A DNA stretch of 42,260 nucleotides, from NCBI GenBank assembly GCA_021768625.1, contig JAETUM010000023.1:1-42260 (forward strand). Reading direction: 5' to 3'. A program made the translations under genes and the position numbers. The notes under the pieces were generated by a model, which made no database searches, was not told the DNA's origin, and worked only from the letters and a program-made list of their open reading frames with translations. Shown here one piece after another: positions 23,789-32,803 of the stretch. Position 1 is the first letter of the stretch. The number at the start of each line of letters is the position of its first letter. This DNA comes from Candidatus Stoquefichus sp. GTDB taxonomy: Bacteria > Bacillota_I > Bacilli_A > Erysipelotrichales > Coprobacillaceae.

Positions 23789-26700
23789 ATGGGAGTCTTG
23801 AAGAAAAATTTGTTATTATTATTTGTCGCTTTTTGTATGGTGGTTGGTTATATCACTCCAGTTATAGCAGAAAGCTCATGGAGTTTTGAATTAGACGATG
23901 ACATGATAAAAACAGGATATACAACTGTATATAATGATACGAAACCATCAGAAGTTCCTTCAGCAAAGATAGGTTTGACAATTCATGATTCATCACTAGG
24001 AAGTGATTATAATATTTCATTATTAAATTGTTATCAAAAGGTTATTGATGAAGTTAAAAGCACAGGTATTATTAATTCTAAGGATCAACATATTGAATTA
24101 GAAATACCATCGCTATTAAAGGCAGGAGAGTATTATGTTCAGGTTAATATTGATAATGAAACAAGAGAACATAAAATCATGCTTTTAGAAAATGTAAATT
24201 TGCAAAGTCAGATTTCTTCAACGATTGTAGGAAGTGCAGGGCCATTATCCAATTTATGTGATGAGTTAAAATGGTCTGTATATACTCCAAAAGCTAATCA
24301 GCCAACATATGATCACCCAACAGAGTTTATTTTTAATTATGGAAATGATGAAATAAATATATCAATGATTGACTTATACTCTTGTTTTGGACCAGAACAA
24401 GGAATAAAAGAAGGAGAATTTTATTACTGGAATAGTCATAATAATCAATGGGAACTCATAGAAATTGATGGAAAAACAAGGCATACATTTCAATGGGAAA
24501 ATGGTGAGCTATCTCAGTTAAGCTTTCAATTTGATAAAGAATATCAAACAAATCAACTAAAGTTAAAAGCTTTGGATTCGAATGTTGTATGGGAAAATAC
24601 GCTTAACTTAGTTGAAGTTCAAGTGTGGGGATATTCGCCTCAAAAAGAGTGGACTTTAAGAGTAGAGAATCCTTTTGTGAAAGTTGGAGATGTAGAAGTT
24701 TATAAAGATACAAAACCTGCAACTTCACCAGATACAAAAATGAACTTGTTTATTAATAATGCAGATACTCAATTAGAGTATGAAGTTTCATTACTAGATT
24801 CTCATAAAAATGTTATTCAAAATATAGGAAGTACTGGAATTATTCGATCAGCACATGAAGAAATAGAATTGACATTGCCATCAAGTCTTGAGGGTGGAGA
24901 GTATTATATTCAAGTAGATATTGATGGAAACATAAAAACAGAGAAAATAGTTATTTTAAATAATATTAACTTAAATAGTTCTATTAGTGCAAATATTGTA
25001 GGATATAGTGGAATGTTAAGTGATTTGATAGATAAATTACAATGGGCGATATATACACCAATTTCTAATAGACCTACAGAAGATAATCCTGCAGATATTA
25101 TATTTGATTATAAGGATAGTATTATGCAAGTACAATCACTTGATTTGTATTCATGTTATGGGCAGGGGCAAGGACCTAAGGTTGTAGAGTTTTATTATTG
25201 GAACTCTTTACTTAATCAATGGAATGAAATTTTAATCAATGGAAAACATAAACAAAATCTAACATGGAAAGGCGAAGAGTTAGAAAAAATTGAATTTCAA
25301 TTTGATAAAGCTTGTGAGACATCAAAGATAAAGATGTCGGTTACTGATTCTTATACAGAATGGGAGAATACAAATGATATTGTAGAAGTACAGGCATGGG
25401 GTTATAAAAAAACCGATATTCCATCAGTAGAATTAGAACAAACAAGTGGAGTATATGGACAAGAAAATATTGTTAGTATTTTAGTAAAAAATGGAAATGC
25501 TCAAGAAGATATTTCATTTGAATTAGTAGATGCTAAAACACATGAACCATTAAAACAACCAATAAAATATACAAAGAAATTTGAAACAGATGATATACAA
25601 TATTCTTTTGTGATTCCAAAATCAGTGCAAATTGGAGAATATAAAATTCAAGTGAAATCTAATACATTCAATTTATTATCTGAAAACTATACAATAACAT
25701 ATGATCAAAAAGTGAATTATGAAAATTGTAAAGAATATATCAATATTTCTGTATTAGATCAAAAAGAATATCAAAATACTCAATATATGGTTGATGGAAA
25801 TTATAAGAATACTTGGGCTATTTCAGGTAAAGATAATGTATCTCTTATTTTAGAGGTTAAACCAGAAAATAATATTTATGCACATATTGTATTGGATAAA
25901 GTGAAGGTATATGCTGATAAAGATAATATTGATTCTGTAACTTTGAAGTGTATTAATCAAAGTAATTATTATAAGAATGTTAATATTGATGAAAATGGAA
26001 GAGTTTCAAATCTTGTTGAGAATCTAAAAGTTGATTGGCGTAATGATAGTCATGGAGATTACTTTTTGATAGAACCTAACCATTTAACAATGGCAAATAT
26101 ATTTGTTTTGGATATTAAGACAAAAGATAAACAAAGTGATTTAAGTATTCATGAGATAGATATAGAAGGTCTTCATCTTAGTGAAAATATTTTATCTGAA
26201 GCAAAGGTCTCATTAAATGGTAAAAATATTGATTCTTCTGATATGGTAGACTTTGATATACAAACATTTTATAAAACAAAGAAAGGAGAAAATGATGAAT
26301 ATGTCTTTGACTTTTCTCCAAGAACTATAACAACAAATGAATTATTATATACTGCTCATTATCCTAAGTCACAAGGGATTTCTAAAGTAAAGATAGAGAT
26401 TTTTAAAGATAATCAATGGAAAGAATTAGGAATCTATTCTATGAATTATAAAACTGATAGTGAGATAAGAGAGTCCTATCAATTATTATTTGATCAAATC
26501 ACTACAGAAAAAATAAAATTAACAGTTTTATCTGCAAATACAGTTTGGGATGATTCTTATTTATTTACTGATATAAATATGATAGGAAAAATAAATGAAA
26601 ATGCTCAATATATTGTAGATAGCTTAGATAAAAATATTGTTATTGATCAAGGTGTCACAAAATTCCCATTCCCAATTGTTAAAGAGGGATATAAGCTTTC

Positions 26701-28309
26701 TATATATTCAAGTGACAATGAAGATGTTATTGGATTAGATGGCAAAATAACACCACCAAAGAAAGATACATATGTTCATATTCAATTAAAAGCAACATCA
26801 AAAGATGGTGATATTGGAATAAGCGATACAATAAAGGTTTTTGTACCTAGAGGCGTTTTGAATGGAAATCATTTGATTTCAACAGAATATGATGAAACAA
26901 CAGTTTATAACAATCCTGCTATGGGATGGGTACAATATTATGAATTCCAAGATACTGATGTTAACAAGTATTGGGAAGAAATGGATAAGCTTTATAAAGA
27001 AGGATTGAAGACAAATATTCTTTATATAAGAAATCCTTGGAGTTGGTATGAACCTGAAGAAGGAAAGTATGCATGGGAAGATCCAAATAGCCATTTGAGT
27101 CAATTAATAGCGGGAGCAAGAAAACGAAAGATACAGTTGGCATTTAGAGTATTATTGGATTCTACAGACTGTTTCCAACAATGTACACCAGAATATGTAT
27201 TTGGTGCAGGTGCACAATGGTATGAATCTGATCATACAGACCCTACTGCTCCAATAATTGATGCTAAAGATCCATATATTAATGATCCTATTTTCTTAGA
27301 AAAATTAGATACTTTTGTTAAAGCTTTTGCTGCTGAATTTAATGATGATCAAGATATTGCATTTATTGATGGTATGGGATTTGGGAACTGGGGAGAAACA
27401 CACCATGTCAAATACCTTGAAAAATATGATGATAATGTTTATGATGCTGTAGAAAAAATTGTCAAAATATACAATGCCCATTTCTCAGATGTATTATTAG
27501 GAGCACAAGAAGGACAACCTGAAAACTATGGGAATGAAACGTTTGATGGATATAAAGATACAGATTATCCATATACAGGAGCATATGATAAAAAATATGA
27601 TTTTGTTGTTCGTCGTGATACGTTTGGATGGATGAATGATAGTATTAGAAATCAAGTTATTGAATGGTTTAATAAAGGTATACCTGTTTACGCTGAAAAC
27701 TGTTATCATTCTTTTGAGGTAAGAGAATATTGGTATAACAATGCAGGATATCCAACATTAGATGGTATTTTGAAACAGGTTGTGAGTGATGCACTCACTT
27801 GTAGGGCGAATACTTTGGATGCTCGTATTGTTATGGATTGTCAAAGTTGGTTAAAAAATGATCAAGAAAATGGTTCAAATTTATTAAATCAGTTTGCATT
27901 AAATGGAGGTTATCGTTTGGCTCCAACAACAATAGAATTACCTCGATCAGTAAAAGTTGGTGAGAATGTAAACATCACATCTGCTTGGAGAAATTATGGT
28001 GTAGGTATATTGCCAAATAAGAATAAACACTGGAGTCAAAAGTATAAAGTCGCATTTGCTTTATTAGATGAAAAAACAAATGAAGTGGTTTATCAATATA
28101 ATGTTGCAAGTAATCAAATTGATCCAGGGGATTGGTTATTAGAGAATGGAAACTATCGTTATGATACGACTTTTACGATACCATCTTCTATGAAAACTGG
28201 AAAGTATAAATTAGCTCTTGCTATTGTCAATGAAAAGAATAGTTATTTACCTGAGATTAATTTAGCAATTAAGAATGCTGATTTAACATCAGATGGTTGG
28301 TATATTTGA
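23789..28309 (+). CDS. Large secreted glycoside-hydrolase-like protein (DUF4832-type C-terminus), frameshifted before its wall anchor
   Basis: A 1506-aa protein with a signal peptide (about 1-27, ending PVIAES). Two tandem repeats of about 255 residues follow (about 31-286 and 288-540; compare TTVYNDTKPSEVP with VEVYKDTKPATSP, and EFYYWNSHNNQW with EFYYWNSLLNQW), each ending in a discoidin-like segment. Then come an Ig-like stretch and further discoidin-like segments to about 940. A TIM-barrel-like region (about 1025-1385) starts NNPAMGWVQYYEF, with WYEPEEGKYAWED and GFGNWGETHH, where Glu1203 is the likely acid/base. A beta-domain (about 1390-1500) like DUF4832 closes it. I infer a carbohydrate-active enzyme on the cell surface; the substrate is unknown. 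The frame stops at TGA 28307, one base out of phase with a wall-anchor sequence. Confidence 0.75.
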   Translation: MGVLKKNLLLLFVAFCMVVGYITPVIAESSWSFELDDDMIKTGYTTVYNDTKPSEVPSAKIGLTIHDSSLGSDYNISLLNCYQKVIDEVKSTGIINSKDQHIELEIPSLLKAGEYYVQVNIDNETREHKIMLLENVNLQSQISSTIVGSAGPLSNLCDELKWSVYTPKANQPTYDHPTEFIFNYGNDEINISMIDLYSCFGPEQGIKEGEFYYWNSHNNQWELIEIDGKTRHTFQWENGELSQLSFQFDKEYQTNQLKLKALDSNVVWENTLNLVEVQVWGYSPQKEWTLRVENPFVKVGDVEVYKDTKPATSPDTKMNLFINNADTQLEYEVSLLDSHKNVIQNIGSTGIIRSAHEEIELTLPSSLEGGEYYIQVDIDGNIKTEKIVILNNINLNSSISANIVGYSGMLSDLIDKLQWAIYTPISNRPTEDNPADIIFDYKDSIMQVQSLDLYSCYGQGQGPKVVEFYYWNSLLNQWNEILINGKHKQNLTWKGEELEKIEFQFDKACETSKIKMSVTDSYTEWENTNDIVEVQAWGYKKTDIPSVELEQTSGVYGQENIVSILVKNGNAQEDISFELVDAKTHEPLKQPIKYTKKFETDDIQYSFVIPKSVQIGEYKIQVKSNTFNLLSENYTITYDQKVNYENCKEYINISVLDQKEYQNTQYMVDGNYKNTWAISGKDNVSLILEVKPENNIYAHIVLDKVKVYADKDNIDSVTLKCINQSNYYKNVNIDENGRVSNLVENLKVDWRNDSHGDYFLIEPNHLTMANIFVLDIKTKDKQSDLSIHEIDIEGLHLSENILSEAKVSLNGKNIDSSDMVDFDIQTFYKTKKGENDEYVFDFSPRTITTNELLYTAHYPKSQGISKVKIEIFKDNQWKELGIYSMNYKTDSEIRESYQLLFDQITTEKIKLTVLSANTVWDDSYLFTDINMIGKINENAQYIVDSLDKNIVIDQGVTKFPFPIVKEGYKLSIYSSDNEDVIGLDGKITPPKKDTYVHIQLKATSKDGDIGISDTIKVFVPRGVLNGNHLISTEYDETTVYNNPAMGWVQYYEFQDTDVNKYWEEMDKLYKEGLKTNILYIRNPWSWYEPEEGKYAWEDPNSHLSQLIAGARKRKIQLAFRVLLDSTDCFQQCTPEYVFGAGAQWYESDHTDPTAPIIDAKDPYINDPIFLEKLDTFVKAFAAEFNDDQDIAFIDGMGFGNWGETHHVKYLEKYDDNVYDAVEKIVKIYNAHFSDVLLGAQEGQPENYGNETFDGYKDTDYPYTGAYDKKYDFVVRRDTFGWMNDSIRNQVIEWFNKGIPVYAENCYHSFEVREYWYNNAGYPTLDGILKQVVSDALTCRANTLDARIVMDCQSWLKNDQENGSNLLNQFALNGGYRLAPTTIELPRSVKVGENVNITSAWRNYGVGILPNKNKHWSQKYKVAFALLDEKTNEVVYQYNVASNQIDPGDWLLENGNYRYDTTFTIPSSMKTGKYKLALAIVNEKNSYLPEINLAIKNADLTSDGWYI

Positions 28310-28556
28310 TACTTTAGATGTTGTTAAAGATAATCATTCACAAGGTAATGATACTTTAGACAAGCCAGAAGAGAGTCAACCTATAAATAAGGATCCAGTT
28401 ATTGATAGTCAGGTTTTTGGTGATGAAGTAAATTCAAAGCATAAGAAAAATCAGACAGTTCAAACAGGTGATGAAGAAGAGATAGTTTCATATACTATAT
28501 TACTCATATGTTCTATGGGAATTTATATGATTATAAGAAAAAGAAAATACAGTTAA
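28308..28556 (+). pseudogene. Detached C-terminal cell-wall anchor of the glycosidase-like gene (+1 frame)
   Basis: If one T in the ATTTGA at 28304-28309 is skipped, the upstream protein continues GWYI-DTLDVVKDN through a charged linker to QTVQTGDEEE, a hydrophobic helix and the tail RKRKYS. This is a sortase-type anchor with a degenerate (Q)TGD motif, as in other low-GC Firmicute surface proteins. No ribosome binding site precedes the ATG at 28293, so it is not a separate gene. Either a real one-base mutation, an assembly error, or (less likely) programmed frameshifting. Confidence 0.75.
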
Positions 28557-28557
28557 A

Positions 28558-28585
28558 AAATGGTACATCATGTACCATTTTTATA
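28558..28585 (+). terminator. Terminator after the surface-protein gene
   Basis: AAATGGTACA / TGTACCATTT, perfect 10-bp stem with loop TCA, followed by a T-rich run. Confidence 0.85.
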
Positions 28586-28621
28586 TTTTTTATTGATTTA
28601 TATAAGTTGAGAGAGTTGAGA

Positions 28622-28649
28622 TTGCATTTTATATAAAATCTTGTATAAT
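28622..28649 (+). promoter_or_regulatory. Promoter of proS
   Basis: TTGCAT, 16-nt spacer, TATAAT. The leader to ATG 28684 is under 30 nt, so there is no room for a T-box. Confidence 0.55.
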
Positions 28650-28683
28650 AGTAAAAGAAATATTTGAGAAAAGGGGTATAAAA

Positions 28684-30123
28684 ATGGCAAATAATAAAGT
28701 AAAAAATGATGCGATTACATCAAGAGATGAAGACTTTGCGAAATGGTATACAGATGTTTGTCGTAAAGCTGAACTAATGGATTATTCTAGTGTGAAAGGG
28801 TTCATTATTTATCGACCATATGGATATGCTTTGTGGGAAATGATTCAAGCATATATGGATAAGAAATTTAAGGAAACAGGACATGAAAATGTTTATATGC
28901 CGATGTTAATCCCTGAATCATTATTAAAAAAAGAAGCTGATCATGTTGAAGGGTTTGCTCCTGAGTGTGCTGTTGTTACAAAAGGTGGATTGGATAACTT
29001 AGAGGAAAACTTGCTTATTCGTCCAACTTCAGAAACATTATTTTGTGAACATTATGCAAAAATTGTAAACTCATATAGAGATTTACCTAAGTTATATAAT
29101 CAATGGTGTAGTGTTGTTCGTTGGGAAAAGACAACAAGACCATTCTTAAGAGGCTCTGAATTTTTATGGCAAGAAGGTCATACTATTCATGCAACTGCCA
29201 AGGAAGCTAAAGAAGAAACAATGCGTATGTTGGATATTTATGAAACAACAGCAAGAGAACTTTTAGCAATTCCTATGGTTACTGGTAAAAAAACAGACAG
29301 AGAAAAATTTGCTGGTGCAGAAGAAACATATACAATTGAAGCTTTAATGCATGATGGAAAAGCATTGCAATCTGGAACATCACATTATTTTGGAGATGGA
29401 TTTGCGAAAGCTTTTGATATGAAATTTTTAGATAAAGATAACAAGCAAAAATATGTTTATCAAACATCATGGGGTGTTTCAACAAGATTATTAGGAGCTA
29501 TTATTATGGTTCATGGTGATGATAATGGTTTAGTATTACCACCAAGAGTTGCTCCAACACAAGTTATGATTATTCCAATTCAACAACAAAAAGAAGGCAT
29601 TTTAGATAAAGCTTATGAATTAGAACAACAATTAAAAGATGCTGGTATTCGTGTGAAAGTTGATGCTGGAGATAAGTCTCCAGGATGGAAATTCTCAGAA
29701 GCAGAGATGCGTGGAATTCCTTTACGTTTAGAAGTTGGTCCAAGAGATTTACAAAATGGTCAATGTGTTGTTGCTAAACGTGTCAATGGTGAAAAAATTA
29801 CTTTAGTATTAGATGAAAATCTATCTGATACAATTTTACAATTATTAGATGATATTCATGATGAGATGTATCAAAAGGCATTAACATTTAGAAATGAACA
29901 TATTACAACTGTAGAAACTTTTGAAGAGTTTAAAGAAGTTTTAAATACAAAAGGTGGATATGTAAAAATGCCATGGTGTGGTGATGAAGCATGTGAGTTG
30001 AAGGTTAAAGAAGAAACAGCTGCAACATCACGTTGTATTGATACAACAATACATGCAAAAGGTGTGTGCCCAATTTGTGGCAAAGAAGCTAAGCATATTG
30101 TTTATTTTGCAAGAGCTTATTAG
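28684..30123 (+). CDS. proS: Prolyl-tRNA synthetase, archaeal/eukaryotic type
   Basis: A 479-aa class II synthetase that charges tRNA-Pro. Class II motifs: RPYGYALWEMIQ (motif 1), VVRWEKTTRPFLRGSEFLWQEGHT (motif 2; the R...E pair is visible) and GVSTRLLGAIIMVHGDDNGLVLPPRVAP (motif 3). The bacterial editing insert is absent, and the C-terminal zinc-type domain (CGDEACE...CPICGK) ends in the conserved Tyr (FARAY), so this is the short archaeal-type enzyme found in several Firmicutes. Free-standing gene with its own promoter and terminator. Confidence 0.97.
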   Translation: MANNKVKNDAITSRDEDFAKWYTDVCRKAELMDYSSVKGFIIYRPYGYALWEMIQAYMDKKFKETGHENVYMPMLIPESLLKKEADHVEGFAPECAVVTKGGLDNLEENLLIRPTSETLFCEHYAKIVNSYRDLPKLYNQWCSVVRWEKTTRPFLRGSEFLWQEGHTIHATAKEAKEETMRMLDIYETTARELLAIPMVTGKKTDREKFAGAEETYTIEALMHDGKALQSGTSHYFGDGFAKAFDMKFLDKDNKQKYVYQTSWGVSTRLLGAIIMVHGDDNGLVLPPRVAPTQVMIIPIQQQKEGILDKAYELEQQLKDAGIRVKVDAGDKSPGWKFSEAEMRGIPLRLEVGPRDLQNGQCVVAKRVNGEKITLVLDENLSDTILQLLDDIHDEMYQKALTFRNEHITTVETFEEFKEVLNTKGGYVKMPWCGDEACELKVKEETAATSRCIDTTIHAKGVCPICGKEAKHIVYFARAY

Positions 30124-30148
30124 AAACGGAAAAAATTCCGTTTTTTTT
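30124..30148 (+). terminator. Terminator of proS
   Basis: AAACGGAA / TTCCGTTT, 8-bp stem with loop AAAA and an uninterrupted T-run. The end of the T-run runs into the next gene's -35 element. Confidence 0.9.
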
Positions 30149-30149
30149 C

Positions 30150-30180
30150 TTGACTCTTACATGATGGGATAGTTTATACT
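30150..30180 (+). promoter_or_regulatory. MerR-type promoter with 19-bp spacer
   Basis: TTGACT (30150-30155) and TATACT (30175-30180) are separated by 19 bp. Such over-long spacers are the hallmark of promoters activated by MerR proteins, which twist the DNA between the boxes. The predicted start near 30187 lies ahead of ATG 30209 and excludes an ATG at 30185. Suggests autoregulation. Confidence 0.6.
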
Positions 30181-30208
30181 AAAAATGAGCTCAAGGGAGG
30201 ACCTCCAT

Positions 30209-31024
30209 ATGTTAAAGATTTCAGACTTTTCAAAGTTATCTCGAATAAGTATAAGAATGCTAAGGTTTTATGATGACAAGGATATTTTAAAACCGATGAT
30301 TGTTAAGGAAAATGGATATCGTTATTATGATTCTAAACAACTATTACAAGCCTCACATATTCAATATTTACGTTATTTAGGGTTAAGTACATCTCAAATT
30401 AAACATATCTTTTCTCATTTTCAAAACAATCAAGATATTCAAAAATATTTACAAGATCATTTAAATGAATTAAAGGATGAACAAAGTCAGATAAATGAAA
30501 AGATTGATGCTTTAACGAAAACAATTGAAAAGATGAAGAAGGAGGATGTTATGATGCATTATCAAGTAGAAGTGAAAACAATACCATCAAAGTATATGAT
30601 GTGTAAAAGAGCAATTATCCCATCGTATGAAAAAGAAGGATTATTATGGCAAGGATTATGTCATGAAATACAGGAAACAAATATGGATATAGAAAAAGTG
30701 GAAAATGGATTGGTTATGGCTGTTTTTTATGATCCAGGATATAAAGAGAGTGAAGTAGATGTAGAAATTAGAACAGAAGTGAAAGGGTGTTATGAGGATA
30801 CTGAAAATATAAAGTTTAAGCATATTCCTGAGGTTCAAGTTGCGTCTATTACTTTTACAGGAGGATATGAACATATTACAGATATATCTTACAATATTGC
30901 GAAATGGATTTCAGAACATCATTATGAAATATGTGGACCAGATTTTTCTATTTATCATGTAGGATATTTTCAAACAAATAATCCAGAAGAATTTGTAACT
31001 GAAATATGTTATCCAATTCGATAA
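30209..31024 (+). CDS. MerR-family regulator with GyrI-like effector domain
   Basis: A 271-aa regulator of the BmrR/BltR-like type. The MerR winged helix is at 1-70 (KISDFSKLSRISIRMLRFYDDKDILKP, NGYRYYDSKQL). A coiled-coil linker follows (about 80-115: LKDEQSQINEKIDALTKTIEKM), then a GyrI-like domain (about 120-271) that in relatives binds hydrophobic cations and drugs. ATG 30209 has GGGAGG with an 8-nt spacer. The gene is followed by its own terminator and no obvious transporter, so its targets may be elsewhere. Confidence 0.9.
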   Translation: MLKISDFSKLSRISIRMLRFYDDKDILKPMIVKENGYRYYDSKQLLQASHIQYLRYLGLSTSQIKHIFSHFQNNQDIQKYLQDHLNELKDEQSQINEKIDALTKTIEKMKKEDVMMHYQVEVKTIPSKYMMCKRAIIPSYEKEGLLWQGLCHEIQETNMDIEKVENGLVMAVFYDPGYKESEVDVEIRTEVKGCYEDTENIKFKHIPEVQVASITFTGGYEHITDISYNIAKWISEHHYEICGPDFSIYHVGYFQTNNPEEFVTEICYPIR

Positions 31025-31025
31025 T

Positions 31026-31045
31026 AAGGGAGGAATCCCTTTTTA
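31026..31045 (+). terminator. Terminator of the MerR gene
   Basis: AAGGGA / TCCCTT with a GGAA loop and T-run. Confidence 0.75.
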
Positions 31046-31060
31046 ATTTGTGATAAAATA

Positions 31061-31089
31061 TTGCTGTGAGGGAAAACATGTGTTATAAT
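31061..31089 (+). promoter_or_regulatory. Promoter of the Rpn-like gene
   Basis: TTGCTG, 17-nt spacer, TATAAT, 38 nt before the GTG start. Confidence 0.6.
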
Positions 31090-31127
31090 ATATTTGCTTA
31101 AAGAGATACTTAGAAAGAAGGATAATT

Positions 31128-32078
31128 GTGGAAATTACAACACCAATATCAGAACATATCAGTTATGTTTACCAAAAGGCATCTTATGATGTAGCTTGTA
31201 AAAGACTTCTTTCTTTTAAGATTATATTAGCGTATATTTTAAAATATTGTATAGATGAATTTAAAGATATTGATGTTAATGAAATTGCTGAATATTATAT
31301 AGAAGGTTATCCACAAATATGTGAGTCAGCAGTTCATGTGAATCATTCAGATTATATTATTTCAATGAATAATGAAGATAGTACTTTTGATGAAGGAACA
31401 ATATATTATGATATTATTTTTTATGCTATTGCACCTTATAATGGCGAATTAATTAAGTTATTACTAAATATAGAAGCACAAAATGATTTTTATCCAGGTT
31501 ATCCACTTATTATGAGAGCGATTTATTATGCCTGTCGAATGATATCTGCACAATATGGGAAAGAATTTACGAAAGCTAATTATAATCAGATAAAGAAAGT
31601 CTATTCTATTTGGATATGTGCAAATCCACCAAAAACAAAAGAAAATACAATCACAAAGTACGAAATAGAAGAGAAAAATATTGTTGGTTATATGAAAGAA
31701 AAGAAAAACTATTATGATTTAATGACAGTGATTATGATATGTTTGGGAACACCACAAGAAAATATAGAGGGTGGTGTATTGAGGTTATTAGAAGTTTTAT
31801 TATCAAATAAGAGAGATGTTGAGGAAAAAAAGAAAATTTTAGCTACTGAATTTCATATTAAGATGAGTGAAGATATAGAAGAGGAGGTTATGAAAATGTG
31901 TAACTTGAGTGAAGGAATTGAGAGAGAAGGCATAGAGAAAGGACTTTATCAAGGGATAAAAAATATTATGAAAAATCTTCATTTAGATAGTAGTCAAGCG
32001 ATGGAAATATTGGGAATATCAAAAGAAGATTATCCAAAGTATAAAGATATGTTAGAAAGAATGAATGAGATATTATAA
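31128..32078 (+). CDS. Rpn-like PD-(D/E)XK nuclease family protein
   Basis: A complete 316-aa member of the same broad family as the gene at the window's left edge. Core residues: Asp in YYDIIFYAIAP, then E-x-Q in LLLNIEAQND, followed by YPLIMRAIYYACRMI. The C-terminal tail, EGIEREGIEKGLYQGIKNIMKNL, ends with DSSQAMEILGISKEDYPKY, the same helical module as in the first copy. GTG 31128 is used as start (AAGAAGGA upstream). It has its own promoter and a perfect stem terminator. Annotated elsewhere as transposase or Rpn nuclease; no inverted repeats flank it, so there is no sign here of a mobile unit. Confidence 0.8.
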   Translation: MEITTPISEHISYVYQKASYDVACKRLLSFKIILAYILKYCIDEFKDIDVNEIAEYYIEGYPQICESAVHVNHSDYIISMNNEDSTFDEGTIYYDIIFYAIAPYNGELIKLLLNIEAQNDFYPGYPLIMRAIYYACRMISAQYGKEFTKANYNQIKKVYSIWICANPPKTKENTITKYEIEEKNIVGYMKEKKNYYDLMTVIMICLGTPQENIEGGVLRLLEVLLSNKRDVEEKKKILATEFHIKMSEDIEEEVMKMCNLSEGIEREGIEKGLYQGIKNIMKNLHLDSSQAMEILGISKEDYPKYKDMLERMNEIL

Positions 32079-32100
32079 GATAAATATCTCATTCATTCTT
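32057..32100. terminator. Bidirectional terminator: perfect 18-bp stem overlapping both gene ends
   Basis: The arms 32057-32074 and 32083-32100 are perfectly complementary over 18 bp with an 8-nt loop. The stem covers the last codons of the Rpn-like gene on one side and reaches the last codons of the convergent pentapeptide gene on the other. Confidence 0.85.
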
Positions 32101-32716
32101 TTATTTTTACTTTTAATAGATGAATGAGTGATGAAGCTTGATACTCATCAATAATAGCACCAGAAATATCTTGAGGGGAAATAATAATGTTTCTAAGATC
32201 ACATGATGAAAGATCAATGTTATATAATGAAGAGTGAAGTATTTCACATTGTGAAAAACAACAATCAGAAAAACGAGTTTTGTTAAGATTTGTTTCTATA
32301 ATACTTGCATTTGTGAAATCACAGGTTTGAAAATAAACTTTTTTATTTTTCATAAATGAAAAATTAGCAAAGCGACATATACAATCTTTTATATGTACAT
32401 TATCAAATATAGATTCTGAAAAGTCTGTTCCTAGTAATTTACAATTTATAAATTGAATATTTCTTAATAAAGATGAATTAAGTTTTATATTTGATAAATC
32501 ACAATTTTCAAATATAACATGAATAAAATAGCTATTTTCAAAAGAAATATCTTGGAATTGACATTCTTCAAAGTAACAATCTTTAAACTCTATATGTGAA
32601 AGAGAATGTTCTAAAAGACAATCATTTTGAAAATGTTTATATTGTATTAAGTCACTATCTATATCATGAGATAGTTGTGAATGTTCTAAATAAGAAATAT
32701 CACTTTTCTTCATCAT
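32093..32716 (-). CDS. Pentapeptide-repeat protein
   Basis: A 207-aa protein made almost entirely of pentapeptide-type repeats (A(D/N)LxX-like), e.g. IEFKDCYFEECQFQDISFENSYF, where every fifth position is F, L or I. It predicts a right-handed quadrilateral beta-helix, here unusually rich in Cys. Known members mimic DNA and protect gyrase, but most have no assigned role. ATG 32716 follows GGGGTG by about 7 nt; it could also begin one codon later. Convergent with the Rpn-like gene and divergent from the pyridoxamine kinase. Confidence 0.85.
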   Translation of the reverse strand: MMKKSDISYLEHSQLSHDIDSDLIQYKHFQNDCLLEHSLSHIEFKDCYFEECQFQDISFENSYFIHVIFENCDLSNIKLNSSLLRNIQFINCKLLGTDFSESIFDNVHIKDCICRFANFSFMKNKKVYFQTCDFTNASIIETNLNKTRFSDCCFSQCEILHSSLYNIDLSSCDLRNIIISPQDISGAIIDEYQASSLIHLLKVKIKE

Positions 32717-32803
32717 ATTTATCACCCCGATATTTATCATAACACATATTTATTCTCTTTTGAGATAATTTGTGCTAGAATGGTTGCAAAAGAAGGTGAA
32801 AAT

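Noticed and set aside
28307-28309. Programmed +1 frameshift at TGA as an intended mechanism
   Set aside because: The codon before TGA is ATT, a weak slip codon, and no upstream SD-like stimulator at the prfB distance is visible. A mutation or sequencing error is simpler.
28581-28683. T-box leader for proS
   Set aside because: The promoter leaves fewer than 30 nt of leader, and there is no T-box sequence.
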